Source of the DNA: Protopterus annectens
Lineage: Eukaryota > Chordata > Ceratodontiformes > Protopteridae
Assembly: GCF_019279795.1 (NCBI RefSeq)
Contig: NC_056750.1
Location: 691,566,324 to 691,630,323, forward strand
Reading direction: 5' to 3'
DNA: 64,000 nucleotides
Shown here in pieces: positions 11,906-23,077 of this stretch (position 1 is the stretch's first letter; each line of letters opens with the position of its first letter). Made by a program: the position numbers and the translations under genes. The notes below the pieces were generated by a model. The model searched no databases. It worked only from the letters and a program-made list of their open reading frames with translations, and had not been told where the DNA came from.

Positions 11906-13935
11906 CTCGGAGGGATTAGGATTTCTTTAAGTGGAGCATGTCCAACAGCTCTGTGTTTGACATAGCTTTGTATGTTAGGCAGAGATCACTTCTGAGTAGG
12001 CGATATGTGACAGTGTAAAGCTGTAGTGTTTTGAGACGGTCTGTGTATGGCATGTATTTGAGGCCACTAATCCTCTTTGTGAGGTATTTCTGCAGGCTTT
12101 CCAGTTGTTGTAGATGTCTTGTAAGGTACATAGCAAAAGGGGCATTGTACTTTATAATGGATCTAATGAGTGATGAGTAGAGGGGAACAATGACCTCTTT
12201 TATTCTGCATGAGACACCTTTTGTGATGAGGTGTGCCCCGTAGAAGGATTTTCTGACTACTGTGGAAATGTGATTATCAAAGTAGAGTCTACTGTCCACC
12301 TGTGTCCCAAGATATCTTATCACACTTTCGGTGTTAAGTATACTACCACCTATGTTGTAGTTCATGGGCACAGTGTTTTACCAAAGTGGATGACGATGCA
12401 CTTTTTGGCATTGAGCTTGAGGCCATGGCTTTGACACCAGGCATCTGTCTCAGTGAGGCCCTTTTGTAGGATGTCCACATTGTTAATAGTCTCGATTATG
12501 GCTCCTAGTTTGCAGTCATCTGGGAACTTCATTAGTCAGAGACCTTTCATGTTAACCTGTACTTCAGGGAAGTAGATATCAAACAGGACAGGACCCAGGA
12601 CTGAACCCTGTGGTACTCCACTTGTCACTGGTCCAAAGTCAGACTTGGAGTCTGCTACTTTCACAATGTGGGTTGTGTCAGTCAGCCAGTTGGCAACCCA
12701 TCTTGTGACATAGGGATTTATACCTAGTTTAGTGGATTTATGCATAATTCCAGAGTGGGGGATGGTATTGAAAGCCATGGCAAGATCTAGATAGGCTGTG
12801 TGAACCACCTTACCCTTGTCTACGGCTTTGGTGACTGCTTCAAAGACGTCTATCAGGATTAGGAGATATGATCTGCTTTTTACAAACCCAAAATGGTTGT
12901 GGTCCAGAGTTTGGAGATTACCAATGTCTTTGTTTATAAGTTCCATAATGATACGTTCCATGGCCTTGCAGACCAGGCTCATCAGGCTAACGGGGCGCTA
13001 GTTCCTGGGGTCCATGGTGGCTCCCCCCTTGTGTAGTGGGATAACCATCACTGTGCGCCATTCAGCAGGCACAAAGCCTGAGGTGAGGCTATGACTGAAC
13101 ATGGTATGTAGGTTTGTTGCCAGTTTGTTCTGTGGTTTGTGTAGAACACAGCCTGGGATGTAATCTGGTCCCATGGATGCTGTGTTCCTGGCTTTGGAGA
13201 GTGTTTTTTACCTGTGCAGCCATGATGACAGCAACTTTGCATTCTTCTGGTATAGAGATGTGCTCTTTCATGGGTGAGACGGGGGGTAAAGTTAACACTG
13301 ATCCTATCTGCCAGGCTGTTGGCAATATCAGTTGGGTCTGTATATTTAGTGCCATTGTGCTGTAACTCAGAGCAGATCTGAGTGTTGCCATTGAGATTCT
13401 TGACATAGCTATAGAATGCTTTGTGGTTGTCTTTAGAATCAGTGTTGAATTTGTTTTCATAACTAGCTTTGGAGGATTTTATCAGGGATTGCAGCTTCTT
13501 CCTGAGGCTGACCAGGGAGCTCCTCCACTCATGGGATTTTACCCTCTTTTGCAACAGTTTCTTCCTTCTGTTGTGTAGTTTGTTTATTGCAGGGGACCAC
13601 CAAATTGGCTTCCTTTTCTTGGAGGATAGTGTCTTGATCCTGTTTGGGATAGCAAGATGCATACACTCATGTAAGTGCTACACTCATGTAAGTGCTTATA
13701 AAGTGCAATTGTGAAGGATTCAGTAGTCTTAACAGTATTGTCCATCTGCATGGGTGTCCTGAAGTTCAGCACTTCTGTCTTAAGAAGCATGAAGTTGGCT
13801 TTGGAGACATTTTTTAACATTGTTTCCTTAATGGAGGGTTCGTCCAGAATGTGAATATGTAGGGTAATTAGCTTATGGTCAGATGGGACCAATGAGCCAT
13901 TGACTTCAAGTGTGGAACACCAGTCACTCAGGACA
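11906..13935 (-). pseudogene. CR1-like LINE fragment X2 (RT)
   Basis: On the minus strand this encodes the end of the endonuclease (SDHKLI, near 13,880), a basic linker (13,662-13,100), the reverse transcriptase core (12,982-12,536, with FGFVKSRS, AYLDLAMAFN and PQGSVLGPVLF) and the C-terminal region (12,371-11,916, with YLGTQVDSRL and NAPFAMYLTRHLQQLE). The FADD-like core is changed and frames are broken at several places. The 3' tail is missing. It abuts X1 at one end and the oppositely oriented X3 at the other. Confidence 0.8.
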
Positions 13936-15720
13936 AACCAAACCCCATAACCAACACAAATAACCACAAAGTTAGCTAAATGCTACTCATTGCCAGAAGG
14001 CTCAGTCTCCAGATGCACACACTCGAGGCACATCTCAGTATGGAGAATATTGATATCTGTGCAGTAACAGAAACCTAGTTCAAGGCTCCAGAGAGCACAC
14101 CAGCACTACCAGGATACTACTCATTCCATACCTTCCAGCATCAGGACATGGATCATAGCACATAGGGTGGGGATGTATCCATATTCATCAAGGATACCTA
14201 CACCTCTCTCTACATACTCTGTACAGGATATGTACCCATAGAATGTTGCACAGCAACATTCTTCACACTCCACAGGGGTGGGGCCACAAAAACCCCTTGG
14301 CATTCATGCTCTATGAGCTTGATGAGTCTACTCTTTAAGGCAATGGAGCCAATCATAATGGAAGTCAACAATAAAGAGATTGTAAACCTTCACATAGTTG
14401 AGCACACCCAGTTTGGCTTCATCATATGCAGATCACACCTCCTGAACTGGGTGGATTTCTTTGAGACCATTACCGAGACTACAGATGATTGAAATGAGCT
14501 CAACACAGCCTACCTATACCTCTTTACAGCCTTTGACACCATTCCCCAGTCAGGTGTCATAGATGAACTCACCAACCTGGGCATGAATCCATACATCCCA
14601 AGATGGATTGCAAACTGGCTCATAGATAGATTCCACAAACTAAGAGTTGCTGGCTACATGTCAGACTCTGCACTGGTAACAACTCGTGGCCCCCAGTGTT
14701 CAGTCCTGGGGTCCCTCCTGTTTGGTATAGACTTCTCAAATGTACATGCCAACACAGGAGGGTTGTGGTTGACTAAGTTTGCTGGGAACTATAAAGTGTT
14801 TGCCATAATAGATTCCCTGGATGACACAAATATTCTCCAGAAGGGACTCTATGAGACAGATGTGTGGTGTCAGAATCATGGCCTCAAGCTCAATGTGGAG
14901 GAATGCATAGTGATCCCCTTTGGTGAAAACAAAGTACACACAAACTACCACATAGGTGTTATCCCCTTAAAACTGACAAGGTAATAAGGGATCTGAGGAG
15001 ACAAGTAGATTGTCATTCCTTTGACAACCATGTTGCCAAAGTGATTGGGAAATCCTATGTGGCCCACCTACTCAACAAAGGGTTTGCATCAAGATCCGAG
15101 GAGGTAGTGGTGGCCCTCTGCTCTTAAGTTATCAGACCCATTATTGAGTACAATGCACCATTTTGGATGTACTCTACTACGCATATCCAGCAGCTGTAGA
15201 GACCACAGAGGTACCTCACCAAGAGGATTACTGGCCTCAAACAGTTGTGTTATGCAACACAACTGGTAAAACGAAATCTGTTTTTCGTTGCGCATTGCCT
15301 ACTCAGAGGCACACTCTGCCTAACATACAGAGCTATGTCCAACACATAACTGCTGAGCATGCTCCATCTACAGATAACAAAACTGAGTCACCCTTTACAC
15401 TCCAGGGATAAGAACCTCATCACAACAATGACTACTACATGCTGGTGGGATAGAGTACCATTCCAGACACTTGCCTTACTGTGGAACAGAGTCCCAATGT
15501 ACATCAGACATAGCCCCTCACTGACACTCTTCAATAGGAACCTTAATGAGTGGATGGGAAACAGACAATTCACGCCAGGCATCACATCAGCAGCCCCATT
15601 AGAAAGGGGCTTAGGGTACTAACTATTAGAACAAGGGCTTGGGAGACTACCCAATGGGGTGGTGAAAGTTGCACAACTTGCCTAGGCTAACATATGCCTT
15701 ATTGAAGATAGGTTCATTGG
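13935..15720 (+). pseudogene. CR1-like LINE copy X3 with internal deletion
   Basis: This plus-strand copy starts in the endonuclease N-terminus (related to about 41,690-41,940). It jumps at about 14,220-14,240 directly to the reverse transcriptase (related to 43,120 onward), so the middle of ORF2 is deleted. It continues through PQCSVLGSLLFGIDF (near 14,690) and an altered FAGN in place of FADD (near 14,780) to the C-terminal end EWMGNRQFTPG (near 15,550) and a 3' untranslated region. Many stops and frameshifts show it is dead. Confidence 0.78.
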
Positions 15721-15880
15721 TATGTAGTAGACTATGTGACAGGTACATGTCTACAGATAGTAGATATGTACTTCATTGTACCGTCATGTTGTACAGCAGG
15801 CACATGGACCACATACACTGTAATGCTTACAGATACTGGTGGCTGTTATGTACACTGGGTGAGATGTGCCCCTCATATAT

Positions 15881-15935
15881 AAAATCCTCCATAGCTAGTT
15901 ATGAAAACAAATTCAACACTGATTCTAAAGACTAT
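15881..15935 (+). pseudogene. Short CR1 linker fragment
   Basis: About 55 bases encode SIASYENKFNTDSKDY, which matches the linker seen in X2 near 13,480-13,430. It is a small piece of the same family between X3 and X4, probably left by rearrangement. Confidence 0.55.
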
Positions 15936-16089
15936 ATATATAGGTACATAGGTAGGTAATAGGCTATCTGCCTGAAGGCATATATTAGTATGGCCAGAGT
16001 GTGCAGCTATCACCACCCATGGAGTTAGTTCCCTAGGCCTCTGTGTAGTAGAGCTGATGAAGTGATCCATGGTGTGACAGTTCAGTTTC

Positions 16090-17790
16090 ACATACACTCA
16101 TCAAGGCTCCTCTGGAAGAGTGTCAGTGAGGGACTCAGCCTAATGTAGGTTGGGGGGGAGCCTGTTCCGAAGAAAGGGAAGTCTGTGAGTTATTAATGTA
16201 TCCCTCCAACATGTTCTATTTATTGTTGTGATGATGATATCCCTAGAGCATGTAGTACAGTGAGCATGGGGTTACTTCAGATAGCACATGTACATCCATT
16301 CTGCATTAGACATGGACCTGTCTGTTGGGCAGAGATCTCCTGAGTAGACAGTATGCAACAGAGTACAGATTGAGTTAAATTCAGTCTTGTTGCATGGGGC
16401 AACTGTTTGAGGCCAGTAATGCTCTTGTTGAGGTATGTCAGTGGTCTTTCCAGCTGCTGAAGATGCCTAGTCAGATTCATTGCAAGTGTGTTGTGGTACT
16501 CTATGATGGGTCCGATGACTGAGTAGAGGGAACCTCCTTTGACCTACATGCAAAGACCTTGGCAGTTTGTGGAAACATATAGCATAATTTTCTAACCACT
16601 TTGTGAATGTGTTTCTGGAAGTAGTGATGACTATCCACATGTGTCCATAGATCCCTTATTATTACCTCCATATTTAGGGTGTTAGCACCTATGTGATATT
16701 TGTATTAATGTAGCTCAAGCCCATAAGTTTGACACCACATCTGTCTGACTGAGACCCTTTCTAAGGATGTCGCTGTTGTCCCAAACATCGATTATGACAA
16801 CCTTTTTGCTGTATCCACAAACCTTGCTAAACATAGCCCTCATGTTTGACTGTATTTCTGAAAACTATACACCAGACAGGAGGGGTCCCAGGACTGAGCC
16901 ATGGGGGACAGCAGTTGTTACCAGCTTGAACAGGAGACCACAATTCTTACCTTGTGGGATCTATCTGTGCCCCAGTTGGCAATCCATCAGATGGCATACG
17001 TGTTTATGCACAGGTGGTTGATTTTGTGGATACGACATGTGTGTGGGATGTTGTAAAAGGGCTTTTCATGGTCTATGTAGGCCGTGTGTAGCTCATTTTA
17101 TTGATGCATGTCCTGGGTGACTGCCTTGAAAACTGTCTAGCAGGTTTAAGAACTATGATCTGCCCCTGACCAAACCAAAATGGGTAGGGTTGGGTGTTTG
17201 TAGGCTCTCAATAGCTCTGTTTATGAGTTCCATAATGATGGACTCCATGGCCTTGCACATCAGGTTATTAGGCTTATAAGACAATAGTATCCATGGTCTT
17301 TTGTCCATCAACACTAGTGGAGTGTGCCAAACGTTGCTGTAACCCATTCAACAGTTTCATATCCTGAACAGACAGTGAATCTCAACAGACTGTTCAGGTG
17401 CAGGGTCTGTTTGTTTTGGAGTTTACATATGACACAGCCAGGGAAACCATGTTATTCCATACATGCCGTGTTTTTAGGTTTGGTAAGAGCTGTTTAACCA
17501 TTGTATATGTGATTTTTGGGTTTTCACAATCTCCAGGTATGATAATGGACCCTTTTGTCAGTGAGAAGGGGGTAAATATGTATGAACCTGTCTGACAATA
17601 TGTTGGCAATGTCAGTCATGTACATGTATTCATTTACAGTTTGCATTGACTCAGAACATATATGAGTTTACATTGATATTTATGACATAGCGAAAGAAAG
17701 CTTCATGGTTCTCTATGGACTCTTTGACCATGGCTTGGATAATGTTAGGAGTGCTCATTGTTTCTTGATGATACTAATCAGAGTATTATT
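16090..17790 (-). pseudogene. CR1-like LINE fragment X4 (3' half)
   Basis: Read on the minus strand, this carries a strongly decayed reverse transcriptase: MVKQLLPNLKT near 17,500, LMCKAMESIIMELINRAI near 17,270-17,220, and MNLTRHLQQLERPLTYLNKS near 16,480. The 3' region follows down to 16,090. Indels are frequent and it appears more diverged than X1-X3. It marks the far edge of the CR1 cluster inside Harbinger element C. Confidence 0.7.
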
Positions 17791-17849
17791 GATCTTCTTT
17801 GGTTTTTCACTTTCTTTGAACAACTTAAGTACTTGGAGTACATAGTTTG

Positions 17850-18480
17850 ATTATGACAGGTGTCCAATATATTATATGGGTCTGTTTTCATATCAGTGTG
17901 TGCACAAGGCAGGATTGGTGAATAGTGACAAGTGTCTGGAGTAAGAACTGAAACTGCCAGATGTGTGGCCTACTGCTATACTCAGACATGGCCTAAGTGT
18001 GTGAGCATGCCCAGTATGAGCATTTATACAATATGTGTGTGAAAATCAAGTTGGTTTTTACTTCAGGGCTCACCTTTGTGTTGTACATCGACAGGAAGCA
18101 CAGTGTCCCTGCAGGGCTTCCATGAGTCATTCTACATACAGTGGGGACAGCTATTATTTGTACATTTCTACCCAGGGGGGGCACACCTGATTGTTACTGT
18201 GGGTGTACATAGGATGAAGGGTTCACCTGACACTTATACGCATTTGCTAGGCCTGCACTGCTATGTCAGGTACTCCATGTCAGTCTGTACTGTTGCCTAT
18301 CATACTGGCTTGAGGCATACCACTGCACTACAGACCTTAGCTTCCAATTACATGCATATTAGTTTGTGACTTCATCGCCTACCCAACCCACATCACACTG
18401 CCTGGCCTGCCGTTATCTGTCTGCATAGGCCTGGGGAAGGTTACTCATATGCCTCTTCAGAGGTCATGAAACAGCATTTG
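17850..18480 (-). repeat. Start of cargo in element C, one minisatellite unit
   Basis: On the minus strand, 18,197-18,156 is a single copy of the unit (CAGGTGTGCCCC then GTAGAAATGTA) that is repeated 7 and 11 times in elements A and B. It is followed by sequence related to 24,960-25,090 and 44,925-45,055 (shared CATACTGGGCATGCTCACAC near 18,020-18,000). This shows that C has the same order as A and B: transposase, minisatellite, cargo. Confidence 0.65.
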
Positions 18481-18589
18481 TTTGTTTGCGTTTGTCTACA
18501 TTTGTCCTGTTGGCTGTGACTGTTAGGTATGTGACCCCCCCCAACTGGTATGTGTGAGTGAGTTAAGTTGTGTCTGTGCCAGTGAAATG

Positions 18590-18900
18590 CTGTCATGGCT
18601 TAGTAGTTTAGTACTGTGACTATAGTGCACAGTATCCTGAGTTTGAGCCCTATCACTGCTTTTTATTTTCCTGCTGGGCAGACCAGAATGCTTAAGGAAC
18701 AGTAAAGCAGGTGTGAGCGTGTTTACCTGACTTTGCTCATCTTTGCCCGATTTTGCCCAACATTGCCCAACATTGCCCAACATTGGTCAACATTGCCCAA
18801 CATTGCTCTGGTTAGCGCTGCGTGCAGCTATGCGCAATTGAATTTAAATATGCTCAATACTGGTAAAATGTGCTTAGCAGTGCTTTATATTGCTTAAAAT
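18590..18900 (+). repeat. tRNA-headed SINE with CATTGCCCAA tail
   Basis: An A-box-like TGGCTTAGTAGTTTAG near 18,597 and a B-box-like GAGTTTGAGCCC near 18,639 are followed by a T-rich linker. A tandem block of the 10-base unit CATTGCCCAA runs from about 18,733 to 18,810, then an end shared with 3,966-4,100. The corresponding point in element A (about 24,330) lacks it, so this SINE probably inserted into element C after it formed. Confidence 0.65.
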
Positions 18901-19039
18901 AGGGCACTCATGCCTCAGGTGGTGCTGCAGGGCTGCCTATGTCGGATGCACATAGTACACTCCCTATACATGTTTGAAAACAGGTAGTGTCAAGTTAGGT
19001 ATCCCTTTTACTGTATGTGCAAGTCAGAGAGAGGTGTAA

Positions 19040-20204
19040 TTTCCAGGGTTCCTACTGAGTCAGTGTATGTGCTATGCGTTGCCTCTTTGCCAAGGCCAGG
19101 GCCTACTGAGCATGCCTCCTTCTGCCTACTGAGGCAGGCTCAGGTTGTTCCTCCTCTGAGTCACGCTGTGCCTGTGCAGGCTTTGGCAATGGTGGGGGGC
19201 TTTTTGGCCCTGCCCCGTGCTGTTCCTGCTGCAGCTGTTTTCACAGGATCATATTGTGTATCATAGCATGTACCATGACAATTTGGGTAAATGTAGTTGG
19301 TGAGTACTGCAAGGCTCCACCAGATGTGTCCAGGCACCAGAACCATGACTTGAGCATCCCAAACACATGCTCAATAATGTTTCTTGTTTGTGCGTGTGCC
19401 TCATTATGGTGTTCTTGTTCAGGTGTGTGTGCATTTCTGATGGGTGTCATCAACCATGGCTCCAGTGTGTATCCAGCATCCCCCACTAGATGACCATCAG
19501 GGATGTCCCGATTGGCAAATCTCTGGTACAGCTGCATCAGATGCCAGATGTTGGAATCGTGATAGCTTCCAGGGCAGCCAGCACGCACATTCATTATTAT
19601 GCCCTGGGCATTGCACATGACCTGGCAGTTGATGGAGGGGATGCCTTTGTGGTTGATGTAGACCCTACCCCGCTCACTGGGTGGTGCTTTGATGTGTATG
19701 TGTGTGCAGTCTATTGCACCCACTACTTCAAGGTATTCTGCTATTTGGTGGAAAAGACACATATTGCTGGCCAATGCCTCACGGGAATTGGGGAAATATA
19801 TGTGCTCACCGACATGTGCTGACATGGCATCCAGGAACTGGTGCAGTACCCTGGATGCTGATGCCTGTGAAATCCCCATCATATCACCAGTTGGTCTCTG
19901 GAAGGTACCTGTAGCTAGTATTCTTAGGACAACACATACCTCGGTATCCACTGGGATGAGTTCCCTTCTGTAGGTTCTGTGTGTGAGGCATGGCCAGCAC
20001 AGCTCAACAATTTGCTGCAGGAGGTCTATTGTCCACCCTACAGCACTCCACTATCTCCAGTTCATGTAGCCCCTGGTAGGTTACCCTGGGTCTGTACACT
20101 CTTCTCCGTCTCCTCACTGTGGGTTGCTCAGCAGCATTCACAACATCACCACCCTCAGCACCTTGCACATGTTGGTTTATGATAGCAAGAGCAGCCCCTA
20201 ACAT
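19040..20204 (-). pseudogene. HARBI1-like DDE transposase, element C
   Basis: The start ATG is at 20,204 and the N-terminal region contains RRRRRVYRPRV and YQGLHELEIVE. The DDE nuclease core lies in 19,951-19,241: first Asp in VGAIDCTHIHI, second Asp in GSYHDSNIWHLMQLY, then GHLVGDAGYTLEPWLMTP, and the catalytic Glu in RNIIEHVFGMLKS. A Pro/Glu-rich tail ending near LAKRQRIAHTL follows. One inserted base near 20,030 shifts the frame after the N-terminus, TGA at 19,243-19,241 replaces a Trp codon kept in the sister copies, and a TAG lies near 19,110. About 385 residues were encoded, normal for the family. Such proteins cut and paste the element. It lies near the right end of C, reading inward. 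Confidence 0.85.
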
Positions 20205-21109
20205 TTTGTCTGACTTTAAAGTTTTTAAGCTTTCCCTCTTTGTATACTGCAGTGTTGCAGAGTTCTTGGGAAAAAACAGGGAAGAATGCTGTTTGCAGAG
20301 TTTAAAGTGCTGGGCTGGGCTGGGCTAGTCTGCTGCCTATGTAATTGGCTGATTCTGATATATTTCACCTGGCAGCTCTGCTAGTTCTCCTTGGTTAACT
20401 TCCTACTACTTCTTTTCCTTCCTTTTCCCTTTCTGTTTCCGCCCGGGGCAGTGCTGCGCAAACAAGCGCAAACACGCGCACATGCGTGCACACTCTGTGT
20501 GCCCATTTGCAAGAAATTTCAGATATTTGTACGGTGTACACCTTTGGTTTCTGGTTTTCAAAAAGGATAACTGTAGACATGCTTCTTGCAATCCTGAGCA
20601 ACTCGAGGCAAACACAGCACACTGTCCTCCAATAATCATACAGCCTTTCTGACATACTCCCACATGATGTCACCTATCTTCTACTCTACGACTCACCTAC
20701 TCCTACACTTACACTCTTGGGACATGGCTCACATACTGGGGAAAATTGGGATTCACTATCCTTATCCTCATTTGCACAGTATTGCCTACTAATGCTTGGT
20801 TACATCTCTCACACTGAGCTACCCCCCCCCAGCAACCAGTACTCAGTGGCCGTGTTGTCTTCAGCCTGCTATTCACCTGCATGGCAGAATAAGCTTTTTA
20901 GTGAAAATGCCTATTTGTGGCTATTTTGAAATTATTTTATTGTTTTTTTAAGCGCTGCACATTTGCGCGGTGCTGCGTTATGCTTAAACATCGGAGATAG
21001 GGGGAAAAATTGATTTTAATAATTGTAAACATTTAAAAATGCCAATGGCCTTATATTTGGCCATTGGTATACTTCCTCAACTGGATGCATCCTTTATTTG
21101 GAGCTGTCA

Positions 21110-21403
21110 TAGCTTCGTTTAGCAATTTGCAGAACAGTACTCCGTTACCAACGGAGTACATTTCTGCAAATAACACGACTCTTCCACGGACAGGTTAGTG
21201 TTTCCTGGATTGCAAATTTACCTCATTTGCATAGCTTTCAGCAGAAAATGAGGTAATTTGCATACCATGATGCTGTCCATGCAAGAGAAGCTTTAGAAGC
21301 TCTCATGCACACCCCTGCCGGCTGTTGTTGGATCGCTCGGCAGACATATTGGCTGTCTGACGTCTTACTCTACTCTACAACTCCGTGCAAGCTTTCATAA
21401 ATC
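21110..21403 (-). repeat. Transposase-side terminus of element C with palindrome
   Basis: The palindrome GTACTCCGTT / AACGGAGTAC (21,137-21,146 and 21,150-21,159, 3-base loop) lies inside a wider inverted repeat, TTTGCAGAA / TTTCTGCAAA. The same structure occurs at matching positions in A and B. A stretch with AATATGTCTGCCG is shared with A and B closer to the end at 21,403. Confidence 0.65.
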
Positions 21404-21886
21404 CAGCCCATAAACATTTATTTGTGCTGTGAGTTCATAACTTAATTTTGCCTAAAGTATCTTTGGAAGTTATGCTACAACTTTCCACACTTCCAAAGGA
21501 GGCAGTGAGTTAAGATGGTGCACTCAGAACTGGTACCAAACTTAAAGGAAATCTTATAGGTAATATTTTGGCATTTATAGCTAGTTTGTTAGTCTACTAT
21601 TTTTTTACAGTGACATTAATATATTTCAACCCAGTGTGAAGGACCTATATGCACAAAAATGCACAGTACCTGCAGTCACAAATTATTTCTCTGCCCAGAA
21701 CAGTTTGAGTCAGTGATTGAACAGTAAACTGTTTTATTTACATCAATGACTTGTAAAACTTTCCACTGATATTTGCTCCTCTTTTATTTTTACACATTTT
21801 AAAGAAATGGTTAAGAAGCTCATAGTTGCTATATTCTCTGTTTGCAGCTGGATAGATAACTCCACCTTGAATAATATGATCCCCCG
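21404..21886. other. Spacer between elements C and A
   Basis: This is 483 bases between the transposase-side ends of two head-to-head Harbinger elements. It is AT-rich, holds no convincing gene, and begins with the CAG that I read as the right-hand target duplication of element C. It may be pre-insertion host DNA or an older repeat. Confidence 0.45.
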
Positions 21887-22260
21887 GATTCTCTATAGCT
21901 TGCATGGCATGCAGGATTGGTGCAGAGCTCCAGCAGGCAGTATGTCTGCCGTGCGATCCAGGAACAGTCTGCAGGGGTGTGCACGAGTGCTCCTGCACTA
22001 ATCCTTCATGGACTAAGCCCCTGTATGCAAATCACCCCATTTGTAGGAGAAATCTATGCAAATGAGGTGATTTAGCAATCCAGGAAGCTTGCAACCGGCC
22101 GTGCAGGACTAGTGCAATTTGCAGAAATGTACTCGGTTAGTAACCGAGTACATATCTGCAAAATCCAAAACAGAGCTGTGACAACTCCAAATAAAGGCTG
22201 CATATCATGTAGTAAGCATGCCAATGGCCAATTTTGAGGCCATTGGCATTGCAAACAGTG
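21887..22260 (+). repeat. Transposase-side terminus of element A with perfect palindrome
   Basis: ATGTACTCGGTTA (22,127-22,139) and TAACCGAGTACAT (22,141-22,153) form a perfect inverted repeat with 13-base arms and one central base. It is flanked by TTTGCAGAA and TCTGCAAA. The segments GCAGTATGTCTGCCGTGCG and GCATGCCAATGGCC nearby are shared with B. The conservation across three copies suggests a binding or hairpin-forming site. Confidence 0.65.
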
Positions 22261-22982
22261 AAAAAAATAAAATAATCAACTTTTTTTTAGCTGATTTCGG
22301 ATGTTTAAGCGTAGGGCAATGGCTCGCAAACTGGATCGGGGGAAAATAAGAAAATAAACCTAACTTAAGCATTCTAACTAAAATCAGTATTCTGCCATGC
22401 AAGTCAATGGCAGAAAGAAGACAACATGGCCAGTGAGTAGTGGTTGCTAAGGGGGAGGCTCTGTGTGAGACATGTAACTATGCACTAGCAGGCAATCCTA
22501 TGCAAATGAGGTGAAGGATAGTGAATCCCAGTTTTCCCCAGCATGTGAGTCAGGTCCCAACAGTGTAAGAGTAGGAATAGCTTGGTGCAAGCCTAGGAGT
22601 TAGGTGACATAATGTGGGTGTGTGCCAGGCATACTGTAAGCAGACTGGAGCCCTGTGGCTCGGGTTTGCTCCTAGCTTAGCACAGCTAAGTTAGGAGGTG
22701 TGTCTAAACCTGCCTAGCACTCTTTACAATGCCTAAGCTGGTGTGTGCACTGTGCACCGGGTTTTAAAGGCAGGAAAATAAAGTTAAACCAGGAAATAGC
22801 AGCAGTGTGCACATTTGTGCACTCTGTTTGCGCGGCATGCGCCCGGGTTTAAACAGGATGGCAATGGGAAGGGAAAAATGCAGTAGAAAGGTAACCAAGG
22901 AGAACTAGCATAGCTGGCAGGTGAAATGTATCAGAATCAGCCAATTACACAGGCAGCAGACCAGACCAGCCCAGAACACTAC

Positions 22983-22988
22983 TATAAA
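22983..22988 (+). promoter_or_regulatory. TATA-like box upstream of transposase A
   Basis: TATAAA lies 90 bases before the transposase ATG at 23,078 in a segment (GAACACTACTATAAACTATG) that is unchanged at the same distance in element B. In C the equivalent reads TTTAAA. This conservation makes it the best promoter candidate. Confidence 0.5.
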
Positions 22989-23077
22989 CTATGCAAACAC
23001 CTTCCCCTCTAGTTTTTCTCACACTCTACACCACTGGTGTAAACAACTGGGGAACTTTTAACACTCACAACAGCAAA

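Noticed and set aside
18590..18660. Functional tRNA gene, here and at the other A/B-box sites
   Set aside because: The boxes are present, but arms and anticodon stem are not intact and SINE bodies follow, so these are SINE heads.
18733..18810. Telomere-like or satellite repeat
   Set aside because: The 10-base unit does not match vertebrate telomere repeats and is confined to a SINE body.
20004..20204. Transposase N-terminus of element C as a separate small gene
   Set aside because: It is continuous with the downstream core once one extra base is allowed for, as the A and B copies show.
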